A DNA stretch of 17,964 bases from a bacterium (GCA_004562915.1 SFQZ01000061.1:1-17964); one strand, 5' to 3'; shown: positions 1-7,949, numbered from the stretch's first letter. The notes: generated by a model not told the origin, from the sequence alone. Numbers and translations: made by a program.

Positions 1-78
1 ATCCAGAGGCTGTAGAGGCATAAATCGCTATTTTGTTAGCTGAAGTATTGAATTTTCAAGGTGCAAAGCCCTTTTTAG

Positions 79-393
79 GTATGGGAAGTCTTAGTTATTG
101 AGAATAAACAGGCTATCGAGATGGCGAATATTTACAGTGGAGTCCTGAGCGGAACGATGGATACATTTGCTTCTGTTATTTCAAATAATCTGAATATTGT
201 CATGAAGTTTTTGACGACCGTTACGATCGTTATGTCCATACCGACAATGATTTTTAGTGCTTATGGTATGAACCTGAATGCGAAAGGAATGCCTTTTTCA
301 AAAGATCCCATGGGATTTTTATATGTGATCATCATTTCTCTTTTGCTGAGTATGTTGGTTGCCATTATTTTCAGAAAAAAAGATTTATTCTAA
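79..393 (+). pseudogene. corA: C-terminal remnant of a CorA-type Mg2+ transporter
   Basis: CorA proteins are pentameric inner-membrane channels for Mg2+ and related divalent cations. The readable frame runs from just after an in-frame TAG at 76-78 and gives about 104 residues matching only the C-terminal end of the family: the helix ending ENKQAIEMANIYS, the SGTMDTFASVISNNLN stretch, first membrane segment, the signature YGMN after it, a second membrane segment, and the usual basic tail KKDLF. The large cytoplasmic N-terminal domain (usually over 200 residues) is missing. Frames upstream in bases 1-78 carry several stops, and no ribosome binding site precedes the ATG at 121. I read it as a decayed or truncated gene; frame 1 upstream (IQRL, stop, RHKSLF) faintly resembles the preceding CorA helix, which would fit decay by point mutations. 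The alternative is an intact 90-residue protein from ATG 121, which I consider less likely. Confidence 0.65.
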
Positions 394-409
394 GTTTATG
401 AGGGGGAAA

Positions 410-457
410 ATGTCACTGATTTGGGACAAAATCGTAGAGATGCGTAAAAAATATTAA
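410..457 (+). CDS. Possible 15-residue small peptide
   Basis: A short open frame (MSLIWDKIVEMRKKY, then TAA) is preceded immediately by AGGGGGAAA, which could serve as a ribosome binding site, although the G-run ends only 4 bases from the ATG. An in-frame ATG at 398 would add four residues. It sits in the 128-base gap between the corA remnant and the rhomboid-like gene. Nothing recognisable is encoded, and a short frame like this can occur by chance. The rest of the gap shows no convincing promoter or terminator. Confidence 0.15.
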   Translation: MSLIWDKIVEMRKKY

Positions 458-521
458 CATTGCTCATCTCACAGCAAGTACGTCACGGCGTATTTGAGTA
501 TCATTCGTTTTAGGAGGTATT

Positions 522-1352
522 ATGAAATTTCTTGATAAAATGGAGCGCAAATTTGGAAAATATGCCCTTTCTAACTTGAGTATGTATATTATTATTACGT
601 ATGCAGCAGGATATCTGATAGAACTTTTCGCGCCTGTTATGCAGCAGTATCTGACACTGGAGCCGGCTCTGATTTTGAAAGGTCAGGTATGGCGGCTGGT
701 CAGCTGGCTTTTGATTCCGCCGGAAAGCTCAAACATCTTTTTTGTGGTGATCATGCTGTATTTCTATTATTCTATTGGCAATACACTGGAACGTACGTGG
801 GGAACTTTCCGTTATAATGTATATATATTTTCTGGAATCCTGACCAGCATTATCGGTTCTTTTATCCTTTATTTTGCTGCAGGAGGACAAGGTATCCGGC
901 TGGGCAATGCTTTCAGCACATTTTATATCAGTATGTCTATTATACTGGCATTTTCAGCTACTTATCCCAATATGCAGGTGTTGTTTATGATGATCATACC
1001 ACTGAAAATGAAGTGGTTGGGAATTGCATATGCAGCGATGCTGGTGGTTGAGATGATTCTTTCTTCCTGGCCGATTCGGGTTGTGATTATCTGTTCGTTA
1101 ATGAACTTTATTATCTTCTTTTTCTCTACAAGGAATATGCGCCGCTATAGTCCGAAAGAAATTCACAGAAGGCAGGCATATAAGCAGGCAGTTCATAAAA
1201 GTCAGGTAAACAATATTACAAAGCATAAGTGTGCGATCTGTGGACGAACAGAGAAAGATGGGGATCATCTGGAATTTAGATTCTGTTCAAAGTGCAATGG
1301 CAATTTTGAATATTGTCAGGATCATTTGTTTACACACACACATGTGAAATAA
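522..1352 (+). CDS. Rhomboid-fold membrane protein with C-terminal zinc-binding tail, probably not a protease
   Basis: The 276-residue product has about six hydrophobic segments between residues 18 and 205, then a basic cytoplasmic stretch and a Cys/His-rich tail. Rhomboid-like features are the GQVWRL sequence (residues about 54-59), matching the WR motif of the rhomboid L1 loop, and a YPN sequence after the fourth or fifth segment. Active rhomboids carry GxSG about 14 residues before YPN and a histidine in a later helix; here that stretch reads AFSTFYISMSII and the later helix AYAAMLVVEMI has no histidine, so the Ser-His dyad appears absent. The tail has C237, C240, C255, C258, C265, H268, H272 and H274, a pattern suited to one or two zinc ions. 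Start is fixed by TAGGAGG at 512-518. Pyruvate kinase follows after 13 bases, so the two are probably co-transcribed. Function is unknown; a role as a membrane chaperone or adaptor, as in eukaryotic pseudoproteases, is only a guess. Confidence 0.75.
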   Translation: MKFLDKMERKFGKYALSNLSMYIIITYAAGYLIELFAPVMQQYLTLEPALILKGQVWRLVSWLLIPPESSNIFFVVIMLYFYYSIGNTLERTWGTFRYNVYIFSGILTSIIGSFILYFAAGGQGIRLGNAFSTFYISMSIILAFSATYPNMQVLFMMIIPLKMKWLGIAYAAMLVVEMILSSWPIRVVIICSLMNFIIFFFSTRNMRRYSPKEIHRRQAYKQAVHKSQVNNITKHKCAICGRTEKDGDHLEFRFCSKCNGNFEYCQDHLFTHTHVK

Positions 1353-1365
1353 AGGGGGATTGCTT

Positions 1366-2802
1366 ATGAAGCGTACAAAAATCATCTGTACTATGGGACC
1401 CAGAACTGATAACGAAGATCTGATGAGAAAATTAATGAAGACAGGCATGGATATTGCGCGATTCAATTTTTCTCATGGAGATCATGAAGAACAGAAAGCC
1501 CGGATGGATCTTCTGAAAAAGGTTCGCAAAGAACTGAAATTGCCGATCGCGATTCTGCTTGATACCAAGGGACCGGAGATTCGTACCGGACTTTTGGAAA
1601 ACGGGCAGAAAGTAATGCTTCAGGAGGGAGATACTTTTACACTTACTACAGAGGAAATTGTAGGAAATAATAAGCGATGTTATCAGACGTATCAGGATCT
1701 GAACAAAGATGTAAAGCCGGGAGATACGATACTTGTTGATGATGGTCTGATCCAGCTGACGGTGGAAGAAGTGACAGATACAGATGTGGTCTGTCGAATC
1801 GTGAACGGCGGAGAACTGGGACAGAGAAAGGGTATCAATGTACCGAATGTAGATGTCAAACTTCCGGCAATTACAGAACAGGATAAAAAGGATATTCTGT
1901 TCGGTATCAGTCAGGGAATTGATTTTATTGCAGCTTCTTTTGTGAGAAGCAGTGACGCAATTAAGCAGATCAAAGAACTTCTGCATGAAAACGGTGGTGA
2001 CGGAATCGATGTAATCGCCAAGATTGAGAATGCGGAAGGCGTAAAAAATATTGACAAAATCATCAAGGCTGCTGACGGTATTATGGTAGCAAGAGGTGAT
2101 CTTGGAGTGGAGATTCCGGCACATGAGGTACCGCATATTCAAAAGATGATTATTCAGAAATGTAATGAAAGCTATAAGCCGGTAATTACAGCTACACAGA
2201 TGTTGGATTCCATGATCCGGAACCCAAGACCTACCAGGGCAGAGGTTACAGATGTTGCAAATGCCATCTATGACGGAACAGATGCGATCATGCTTTCCGG
2301 TGAGACTGCCATGGGTAAATATCCGGTACAGGCAGTTCAGATGATGGTCAAGATCGCGGAATCTACAGAGCCGCGTCTGGATTATAAGAAACATCTGGAC
2401 TATCGGGCACTTCGTGGAAATCGTAATGTATCCAGTTCTGTTGGGCTTGCGGCGGTTCAGACAACGGAAAACCTTGGTGCGGACTGCATTATTACTCCTA
2501 CGATCTCAGGACAAACAGCACGCCTGATTTCTAATTTCCGTCCGAAAGTACCGATTTATGCTGTTACCCCGAATGAATGGGCAAGAAGAAAAATGCAGAT
2601 ATACTGGGGAGTTACTCCGCTGGCGGGTTATGAGGAGGATTCTACCGAAAATATCATTTCACATGCCATGTATGTGGCAAGAAGAGAAAAATTGGTGAAA
2701 AAAGGAGATCTGGTAGTATTTACTGCAGGAGATCCGGCTACCAATCTGATCACAGGTGAAGGAGCAATGACCAATATCATGCAGGTTATACAAGCCAAAT
2801 AA
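1366..2802 (+). CDS. pyk: Pyruvate kinase
   Basis: Catalyses phosphoenolpyruvate + ADP to pyruvate + ATP, the last step of glycolysis, in the cytosol. Family landmarks: RFNFSHG (residues 32-38), LDTKGPEIRTG (65-75) at the edge of the B domain, AKIENAEG with the catalytic lysine at 219, MVARGDLGVEIP (240-251), the active-site helix ITATQMLDSM (274-283) and LSGETAMGKYP (310-320), followed by the C-terminal allosteric-type domain. At 478 residues it is the standard short form, lacking the extra phosphotransferase-like C-terminal domain of Bacillus enzymes (about 585). ATG 1366 is preferred over the in-frame TTG 1360 because the GGGGG at 1354-1358 is 7 bases upstream of the ATG and would abut the TTG. 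It lies directly between the rhomboid-like gene and the decarboxylase gene (28-base gap, no terminator seen). Confidence 0.97.
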   Translation: MKRTKIICTMGPRTDNEDLMRKLMKTGMDIARFNFSHGDHEEQKARMDLLKKVRKELKLPIAILLDTKGPEIRTGLLENGQKVMLQEGDTFTLTTEEIVGNNKRCYQTYQDLNKDVKPGDTILVDDGLIQLTVEEVTDTDVVCRIVNGGELGQRKGINVPNVDVKLPAITEQDKKDILFGISQGIDFIAASFVRSSDAIKQIKELLHENGGDGIDVIAKIENAEGVKNIDKIIKAADGIMVARGDLGVEIPAHEVPHIQKMIIQKCNESYKPVITATQMLDSMIRNPRPTRAEVTDVANAIYDGTDAIMLSGETAMGKYPVQAVQMMVKIAESTEPRLDYKKHLDYRALRGNRNVSSSVGLAAVQTTENLGADCIITPTISGQTARLISNFRPKVPIYAVTPNEWARRKMQIYWGVTPLAGYEEDSTENIISHAMYVARREKLVKKGDLVVFTAGDPATNLITGEGAMTNIMQVIQAK

Positions 2803-2830
2803 AACAGACCAAAAGAGGAGATTATGAAAA

Positions 2831-4102
2831 ATGAACAAACAGCCATTTGTGACTAAAGAAAAACTTGAGGAAATTACAGCTTCTTTTCCTACCCCGTATC
2901 ATCTTTACGATGAAAAAGGAATTCGTGAAAATGCAAAAGCAGTACAGGAGGCATTTGCATGGAATAAGGGATTTAGAGAGTATTTTGCTGTAAAAGCATG
3001 CCCGAACCCGGCATTAATCCAGATTATGAGAGAATACGGCTGTGGATGTGACTGCTCATCCATGACTGAGCTTATGCTGTCTAAGGCTATCGGCTGTGAA
3101 GGGGAGGATATTATGTTTTCCTCTAATGCAACACCGGCAGAAGAATATGCATATGCTAACAAAATCGGAGCAATCATCAATCTGGATGATATTACGCATA
3201 TTGATTTTCTGGAACAGACGATTGGGCATATTCCGGAGACGATCAGCTGTCGTTATAACCCGGGCGGATTATTCCGTCTTAGCAATGGCATCATGGATAA
3301 TCCGGGGGATGCAAAATATGGAATGACGACAGAACAGCTTTTTGAGGCTTTTAAGATTCTGAAAGCAAAAGGAGCCAAAAGATTTGGAATCCACGCATTC
3401 CTTGCCAGCAACACCGTAACCAATGAGTATTATCCGATGCTTGCAAAAGTCCTGTTTGAGCTTGCTGTAAAGCTGGAGAAAGAAACCGGAGCAGATATTC
3501 AGTTTATCAATCTTTCCGGCGGTGTGGGAATCCCATACAAACCGGACCAGGAGCCGAATGATATCCGTGTGATCGGAGCCGGTGTTAAAAAAGTATATGA
3601 TGAAGTTCTGGTTCCGGCAGGTATGGGTGACGTGGCGATTTATACGGAGATGGGACGTTTTATGACGGGACCTTATGGCTGTCTTGTTACAAAAGCAATT
3701 CATGAAAAGCATACGTATAAAGAGTATATTGGTTGTGATGCCTGTGCAGTGAATCTGATGCGTCCTGCCATGTACGGTGCCTATCATCATATCACGGTTA
3801 TGGGTAAAGAAAATGAGCCCTGCGACCACAAATATGATATCACAGGTTCTCTCTGTGAGAACAATGATAAATTTGCGATAGATCGGATGCTTCCGAAGAT
3901 TGATAAGGGAGATTTTCTTGTGATCCATGATACTGGTGCTCATGGATACGCAATGGGATACAATTACAACGGAAAACTGAAATCTGCGGAGATTCTTCTG
4001 AAAGAAGATGGAAGCTTTGAGCTCATCCGCCGTGCAGAAACTCCAAAAGATTATTTTGCTACATTAGATTGCTTCCCGATCTACGAAAAAATATTCGAGT
4101 AA
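2831..4102 (+). CDS. lysA: Diaminopimelate decarboxylase-like PLP enzyme
   Basis: Fold-type III PLP decarboxylase; the usual reaction is meso-diaminopimelate to L-lysine + CO2. The 423-residue protein has the PLP lysine in YFAVKACPNP (K55), the glycine-rich phosphate loop NLSGGVGIPY (about 228-237), the substrate/dimer region LMRPAMYGAYHH, the Cys-Glu motif GSLCENND, and HDTGAHGYAMGYNYN near the C terminus. These map in order onto LysA, whose length (about 415-440) also matches. Deviations: TEMGRFMTGPYG replaces the usual EPGR motif, and GSLCE replaces GPVCE. Other fold-III members (carboxynorspermidine or arginine decarboxylases) fit less well, since RPxxYxAYHH and the CE motif are retained. 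Start: AGAGGAG at 2814-2820 lies 10 bases before ATG 2831; ATG 2824 in another frame hits a stop after ten codons. A terminator follows, ending the transcript. Confidence 0.8.
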   Translation: MNKQPFVTKEKLEEITASFPTPYHLYDEKGIRENAKAVQEAFAWNKGFREYFAVKACPNPALIQIMREYGCGCDCSSMTELMLSKAIGCEGEDIMFSSNATPAEEYAYANKIGAIINLDDITHIDFLEQTIGHIPETISCRYNPGGLFRLSNGIMDNPGDAKYGMTTEQLFEAFKILKAKGAKRFGIHAFLASNTVTNEYYPMLAKVLFELAVKLEKETGADIQFINLSGGVGIPYKPDQEPNDIRVIGAGVKKVYDEVLVPAGMGDVAIYTEMGRFMTGPYGCLVTKAIHEKHTYKEYIGCDACAVNLMRPAMYGAYHHITVMGKENEPCDHKYDITGSLCENNDKFAIDRMLPKIDKGDFLVIHDTGAHGYAMGYNYNGKLKSAEILLKEDGSFELIRRAETPKDYFATLDCFPIYEKIFE

Positions 4103-4146
4103 TACTCAGGTCTGCAACCTGAATAATTACACATAAAAAATGAACC

Positions 4147-4176
4147 GAGGGCTGTCTTACCTGGCAGCTCTCTTTT
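4147..4176 (+). terminator. Rho-independent terminator after lysA
   Basis: GAGGGCTG (4147-4154) pairs with CAGCTCTC (4165-4172), with one G-U wobble, around a 10-base loop, followed by TTTT (4173-4176) and preceded by an A-rich run. A smaller 6-bp hairpin TCAGGT/ACCTGA (4106-4122) lies just after the stop codon. The stem and T-run are modest but placed as expected for the end of the pyk-lysA unit. Confidence 0.7.
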
Positions 4177-4235
4177 AAATCCTTTTCCTCAAGCCAATAA
4201 TTACTATACCAAAAATGAAAGGATGAAATACACCC

Positions 4236-5180
4236 ATGGAAAATCTAGTCTTTTGTTTAAATGCCACGCTCCCTATATTTTTTACGATGTTGCTGGGATA
4301 TTTCTTTCGGAGAATCGGTCTGATGGATGATGAGTTTGTAAAAAAGATGAATCGTTTTGTGTTTCGGGCCGCTCTCCCGGCACTACTTATAGAGGATATG
4401 TGGGAAGCAGATTTTGCAACGCTCTGGGACGGAAAATTTGTGGGATTTTGTATCGTTGTTACTATTGTCAGTGTATTAATCAGTATTTTACTGTCAAAAC
4501 TGGTAAAAGACAGGAAGATACGCGGAGAATTTGCTCAGGCAGCGTTCAGAAGTAATACGGCGATTCTGGGGATCGCGTTTATACAGAATATATATGGAGA
4601 AGCCGGAGTTGCATCCATGATGTTGATCGGAACTGTACCATTTTATAATGTGTTTGCGGTGATTATCCTTTCGTTTATGAAGCCTGACAGAGGAAAGCTG
4701 GATGGAAAACTGATCAAAAATACTCTGAAAGGAATTGTAACGAACCCGATCATTCTGGGAATTGTGTTTGGAGTTTTGTGCTCTATATGCAAGGTACCGA
4801 AGTACCCTGTTGTAGTCAAGACGCTGTACAACCTGGGAGCAATTGCGACTCCGTTGGGGTTGATGGCTCTTGGAGCTTCCTTTGAAGGAAAGAAAGCACT
4901 TGCTCTTCTGCGTCCGACACTGGGTTGTAGTTTTTTGCGTCTGATCGGTATAGTAGCTCTGGCACTTCCACTGGCTGCTTTGTTGGGATTTCGCAATGAA
5001 GAAATGGTGTCAATTCTGGTTATGGCAGGGTCATCAACTGCTGTGAGCAGTTTTATTATGTCGAAAAGCATGGGGCATGAAGGGGTGCTGACTTCCAGTG
5101 TGCTAATGGTTACAACTCTGGGAAGTGCATTTACTTTGACCGGCTGGCTGTATATTTTACGTCTTGTTGGTCTTGTGTAG
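4236..5180 (+). CDS. AEC-family permease, first of a tandem pair
   Basis: A 314-residue, highly hydrophobic protein with about ten membrane segments, of the auxin efflux carrier/malonate transporter type. Members move organic anions, amino acids or similar small solutes across the cytoplasmic membrane; the substrate cannot be read from sequence. Family features are an N-terminal ATLPIFFTMLLGYFFRRIGLMDD segment, the conserved central helices RSNTAILGIAF and TNPIILGIVFG, and the ATPLGLMALGASF segment late in the protein. AAAGGATG about 10 bases upstream supports ATG 4236. The next gene starts 10 bases after its stop, with a ribosome binding site overlapping the stop region. It is closely related to that neighbour: by my hand count 60 of the first 100 aligned residues are identical without gaps. 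Confidence 0.88.
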   Translation: MENLVFCLNATLPIFFTMLLGYFFRRIGLMDDEFVKKMNRFVFRAALPALLIEDMWEADFATLWDGKFVGFCIVVTIVSVLISILLSKLVKDRKIRGEFAQAAFRSNTAILGIAFIQNIYGEAGVASMMLIGTVPFYNVFAVIILSFMKPDRGKLDGKLIKNTLKGIVTNPIILGIVFGVLCSICKVPKYPVVVKTLYNLGAIATPLGLMALGASFEGKKALALLRPTLGCSFLRLIGIVALALPLAALLGFRNEEMVSILVMAGSSTAVSSFIMSKSMGHEGVLTSSVLMVTTLGSAFTLTGWLYILRLVGLV

Positions 5181-5189
5181 GAGGAAACG

Positions 5190-6134
5190 ATGGAAAATCT
5201 GATATTTAGTCTTGAGGCTACCATGCCGATTTTTCTTACTATGGTGTTGGGTTATGTGTTTCGGAAAATCGGTCTTATGGATGAACCGTTTGTGAATCGG
5301 TTGAATAAATTCGTTTTCAAAGCAGCTTTGCCGGCACTCTTATTTCAGGATCTTGCTACAGCAGATTTTCGGGAAGTATGGGATGGAAAATTTGTCCTGT
5401 TCTGTGTGGTGACAACATGTGCAGGTATTCTGATTTCCATGGCGGTTTCCTGTATCTGGAAAGACAAAAGAATTCAGGGAGAATTTATTCAGGGAGCATA
5501 CAGGAGCAGTGCAGCGATTCTGGGAATTGCATTTATCCAGAATATCTATGGCAATTCCGGAATGGGACCGCTGATGATCATTGCTTCTGTTCCTATTTAC
5601 AATATCATGGCCGTGGTAGTATTATCTTTTTTTAAGCCGGATCAAGGAAAGATGGATGGAGCTCTTATAAAAAAGACATTCATAGGAATTGTAACAAATC
5701 CTATCATTCTTGGTATTTTCGTAGGTGTTGTGTGGTCTTATCTAAGATTGCCGAAACCACAGATATTTATGAAAGCAGTGAAAAATCTTGGGGTACTTGC
5801 AACTCCATTGGGACTGATGGCTATGGGTGCCGCATTTGATGAGAAAAAAGCTTTTGCGAAGCTTCTTCCGTCTTTGACTGCGGCTTTTATGAAGCTTCTG
5901 GGATGGGGCTGTATCTTTCTTCCCATTGCCGTTATGCTTGGCTTTCGGAATCAGGAATTGGTGGCAATTCTGGTAATGCTCGGATCGGCAACTACAGTGA
6001 CTTGCTACGTGATGGCGAGAAATATGGGGCATGAAGGAGTACTTTCTTCAAGTGTAGTTATGATTACCACATTTTGCAGTGCTTTTACCCTGACAGGATG
6101 GCTGTGGATGTTGAAGAGCCTTGGGCTGATATAA
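5190..6134 (+). CDS. AEC-family permease, second of a tandem pair
   Basis: Paralogue of the preceding permease with identical length (314 residues) and the same order of motifs: ATMPIFLTMVLGYVFRKIGLMD, RSSAAILGIAFIQNIYG, TNPIILGIFVG, ATPLGLMAMGAAF and a C-terminal VLSSSVVMITTFCSAFTLTGW. Membrane-embedded throughout. TAGGAGGAAACG directly before ATG 5190 gives a strong ribosome binding site that includes the previous stop codon. The pair probably arose by local duplication. AEC proteins normally act as single polypeptides or homodimers, so a heteromer or two related substrates are both possible; that is inference. The DUF362 gene begins 32 bases after the stop and is likely co-transcribed. Confidence 0.88.
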   Translation: MENLIFSLEATMPIFLTMVLGYVFRKIGLMDEPFVNRLNKFVFKAALPALLFQDLATADFREVWDGKFVLFCVVTTCAGILISMAVSCIWKDKRIQGEFIQGAYRSSAAILGIAFIQNIYGNSGMGPLMIIASVPIYNIMAVVVLSFFKPDQGKMDGALIKKTFIGIVTNPIILGIFVGVVWSYLRLPKPQIFMKAVKNLGVLATPLGLMAMGAAFDEKKAFAKLLPSLTAAFMKLLGWGCIFLPIAVMLGFRNQELVAILVMLGSATTVTCYVMARNMGHEGVLSSSVVMITTFCSAFTLTGWLWMLKSLGLI

Positions 6135-6156
6135 TAAAGGCGAAAGCCATTGAAAC

Positions 6157-6162
6157 AGGAGG
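6157..6162 (+). promoter_or_regulatory. Ribosome binding site that sets the DUF362 start
   Basis: AGGAGG at 6157-6162 lies 4 bases before ATG 6167. This argues against the in-frame upstream TTG (6074), which lies inside the permease gene and would add 31 residues without homology to the family. Confidence 0.7.
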
Positions 6163-6166
6163 TATC

Positions 6167-7321
6167 ATGGAAAGTGTTGTGGTTTTACTGCCCTGCGATT
6201 CTTATGATGGGGAGACAGTATATCAAAAAATAAAGACGGGAATTGAGCTTCTTGGGGGATGGGATCATCTGATTCGAAAGGATGAGAAAATCCTCCTGAA
6301 GCCGAATCTGGTACGGAAAGCGGAAGTGGAGCGGGCGGTGATTACACATCCCGCAGTAGTAGGAGCGGTCGCGCGTCTTTTGCGGGAAGAAGGATATGAG
6401 AAAATCGGATGCGGAGATTCCTGTGGTGTGGGTTCTGCTCTGAAAGTAATGGAAGGCACAGGAATGGATACTGTGCTGGAAAAATATAAGATTCAGGTAG
6501 AAGATTTCAATCAGGGAAGTATCGTAGAGTATCCCGAAGGAAAGATTGGAAAAGAATTTTTTATGGCAAGACCGGTACAGGAGACGGATGCTCTGATTAA
6601 TGTATGTAAAATGAAGACCCATGCGCTTGAGCGGATCACTGGTGGTGTCAAGAATCTTTACGGTTGTATCAGTGGTCTTCATAAAGCGCAGGGTCATACG
6701 AGGTATTCGAATGCAGACAGTTTTGCCAGAATGCTTGTGGATCTGAATCAGAAAATCTGTCCCAGATTATGTATCATGGATGGAATCGTGGCCATGGACG
6801 GAAACGGTCCTACATCCGGTGATCCTGTACCGATGAATCTTATGTTGATGAGCAGGGATCCGGTAGCATTGGACAGTGTATTTTGTCGGCTGGTGCATCT
6901 GAATCCGGAAATGGTGCCTACTAATATTTATGGAGAAAAGATGGGGCTTGGAACATGGAGAACGGAAAATATTCGTATTTTTACACCGGATGGAGAAATC
7001 ACCATGGAGCAGATGGTGAAAATTTACGGCAATCCGGACTATCGCGTGGACAGAAGAAAACAAAGGAAAAACATATGGAACAAGTTGGATTTTGTGATGA
7101 AACATTTTCAAAAAAAGCCATATGTGGATATGCAGCTGTGTAAAAAATGTGGAATCTGCGTGGAGGCATGTCCGGTAGAGGGAAAAGCTATTTCGTTCCA
7201 AAACGGAAGAAAACAGCCGCCTGTTTATGATTATAAAAAATGCATCCGCTGTTTCTGGTGTCAGGAGATGTGTCCTCATAAGGCAATCAAAGTAAAATGG
7301 ATTATGAAAATAGGAATCTGA
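6167..7321 (+). CDS. DUF362 protein with two 4Fe-4S cluster motifs
   Basis: The 384-residue protein begins with a DUF362 domain (about residues 1-300): ILLKPNLV (42-49), ITHPAVVGAVARLLREEGY, CGDSCGVGSAL, the KMKTHALERITGGVKNLYGC block, MDGIVAMDGNGPTSGDP, and SRDPVALDSVFC. The C terminus is a bacterial ferredoxin-type domain with C325-C328-C331-C335 followed by P, and C359-C362-C365-C369 followed by P, each suited to one 4Fe-4S cluster. No signal peptide is visible, so it should be cytoplasmic. DUF362 proteins are widespread in anaerobes but their reaction is not established; the clusters imply electron transfer or a redox role. Placement right behind two permeases suggests a shared pathway, but no substrate can be named. 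It is followed by a promoter for apt rather than by an obvious terminator. Confidence 0.85.
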   Translation: MESVVVLLPCDSYDGETVYQKIKTGIELLGGWDHLIRKDEKILLKPNLVRKAEVERAVITHPAVVGAVARLLREEGYEKIGCGDSCGVGSALKVMEGTGMDTVLEKYKIQVEDFNQGSIVEYPEGKIGKEFFMARPVQETDALINVCKMKTHALERITGGVKNLYGCISGLHKAQGHTRYSNADSFARMLVDLNQKICPRLCIMDGIVAMDGNGPTSGDPVPMNLMLMSRDPVALDSVFCRLVHLNPEMVPTNIYGEKMGLGTWRTENIRIFTPDGEITMEQMVKIYGNPDYRVDRRKQRKNIWNKLDFVMKHFQKKPYVDMQLCKKCGICVEACPVEGKAISFQNGRKQPPVYDYKKCIRCFWCQEMCPHKAIKVKWIMKIGI

Positions 7322-7332
7322 AAATAAAAAAA

Positions 7333-7361
7333 TTGCGGTGTCAGTAGAATAATGCTATAAT
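7333..7361 (+). promoter_or_regulatory. Extended -10 promoter upstream of apt
   Basis: TTGCGG (7333-7338) and TATAAT (7356-7361) are separated by 17 bases, and the -10 box is preceded by TG plus one base, giving an extended -10. Transcription would begin near 7368, leaving about 40 untranslated bases before ATG 7409. The -10 is perfect; the -35 matches only the first half of the consensus, which extended -10 promoters tolerate. Confidence 0.75.
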
Positions 7362-7408
7362 AGTTTCATTAATTGTCGATATACAGGTTAGAGTGGAAGG
7401 AGATTATC

Positions 7409-7933
7409 ATGAAAAAACTTGAAGAGTATGTAAGAAGTATTCCGGATTTTCCGGAACCAGGTATTATATTTCGGGATGTTACCAGCATTTTACAGGATGC
7501 GGACGGACTGCAGCTTGCAATTGATTCCATTCAGGATCTGGTAAAAGATGTGGATGCAGATGTAATCGTCGGGACGGAGTCCAGAGGATTTATTTTTGGC
7601 GTTCCGGTGGCATATAATTTACATAAGCCATTTGTGCCGGTGCGCAAAAAAGGAAAACTTCCATGCGAGACGATTTCCCAGGAATATGATCTTGAATATG
7701 GCAGTGCTGTAGTTGAGATGCATAAGGATTCCATTAAACCGGGACAGAGAGTTGTTCTGATCGATGATTTGATTGCTACCGGAGGGACGATAGAAGCGGC
7801 TGTTAAGATGATAGAAGCACTGGGTGGAGAGGTTGTTAAAATTGTATTTCTGATGGAACTCGCCGGACTGAATGGAAGAGAACGTCTGAAAAACTATGAT
7901 GTAGCTTCTGTTATCTGTTACGAAGGAAAATAA
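7409..7933 (+). CDS. apt: Adenine phosphoribosyltransferase
   Basis: Converts adenine and PRPP to AMP and pyrophosphate in purine salvage, in the cytosol. The 174-residue length fits the family (about 170-180). Landmarks are the N-terminal IPDFPEPGIIFRDVTSIL (residues 11-28), IVGTESRGFIFG (53-64), the VPVRKKGKLP loop (77-86), and the PRPP-binding motif VVLIDDLIATGGT (115-127). ATG 7409 is chosen because AAGGAG (7397-7402) sits 6 bases upstream; the in-frame TTG at 7373 would add 12 residues and fall next to the promoter. It has its own promoter and is separated from relA by a large hairpin. Confidence 0.96.
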   Translation: MKKLEEYVRSIPDFPEPGIIFRDVTSILQDADGLQLAIDSIQDLVKDVDADVIVGTESRGFIFGVPVAYNLHKPFVPVRKKGKLPCETISQEYDLEYGSAVVEMHKDSIKPGQRVVLIDDLIATGGTIEAAVKMIEALGGEVVKIVFLMELAGLNGRERLKNYDVASVICYEGK

Positions 7934-7949
7934 TATGAGACAAGGGACA

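Noticed and set aside
1432..2394. 320-codon open frame on the - strand
   Set aside because: It lies wholly antisense to pyruvate kinase, has no ribosome binding site and encodes no recognisable protein; it mirrors the codon bias of the + strand gene.
3269..3943. 224-codon open frame on the - strand
   Set aside because: Antisense shadow of the LysA-like gene, with low-complexity Ile/Cys/His-rich composition and no family match.
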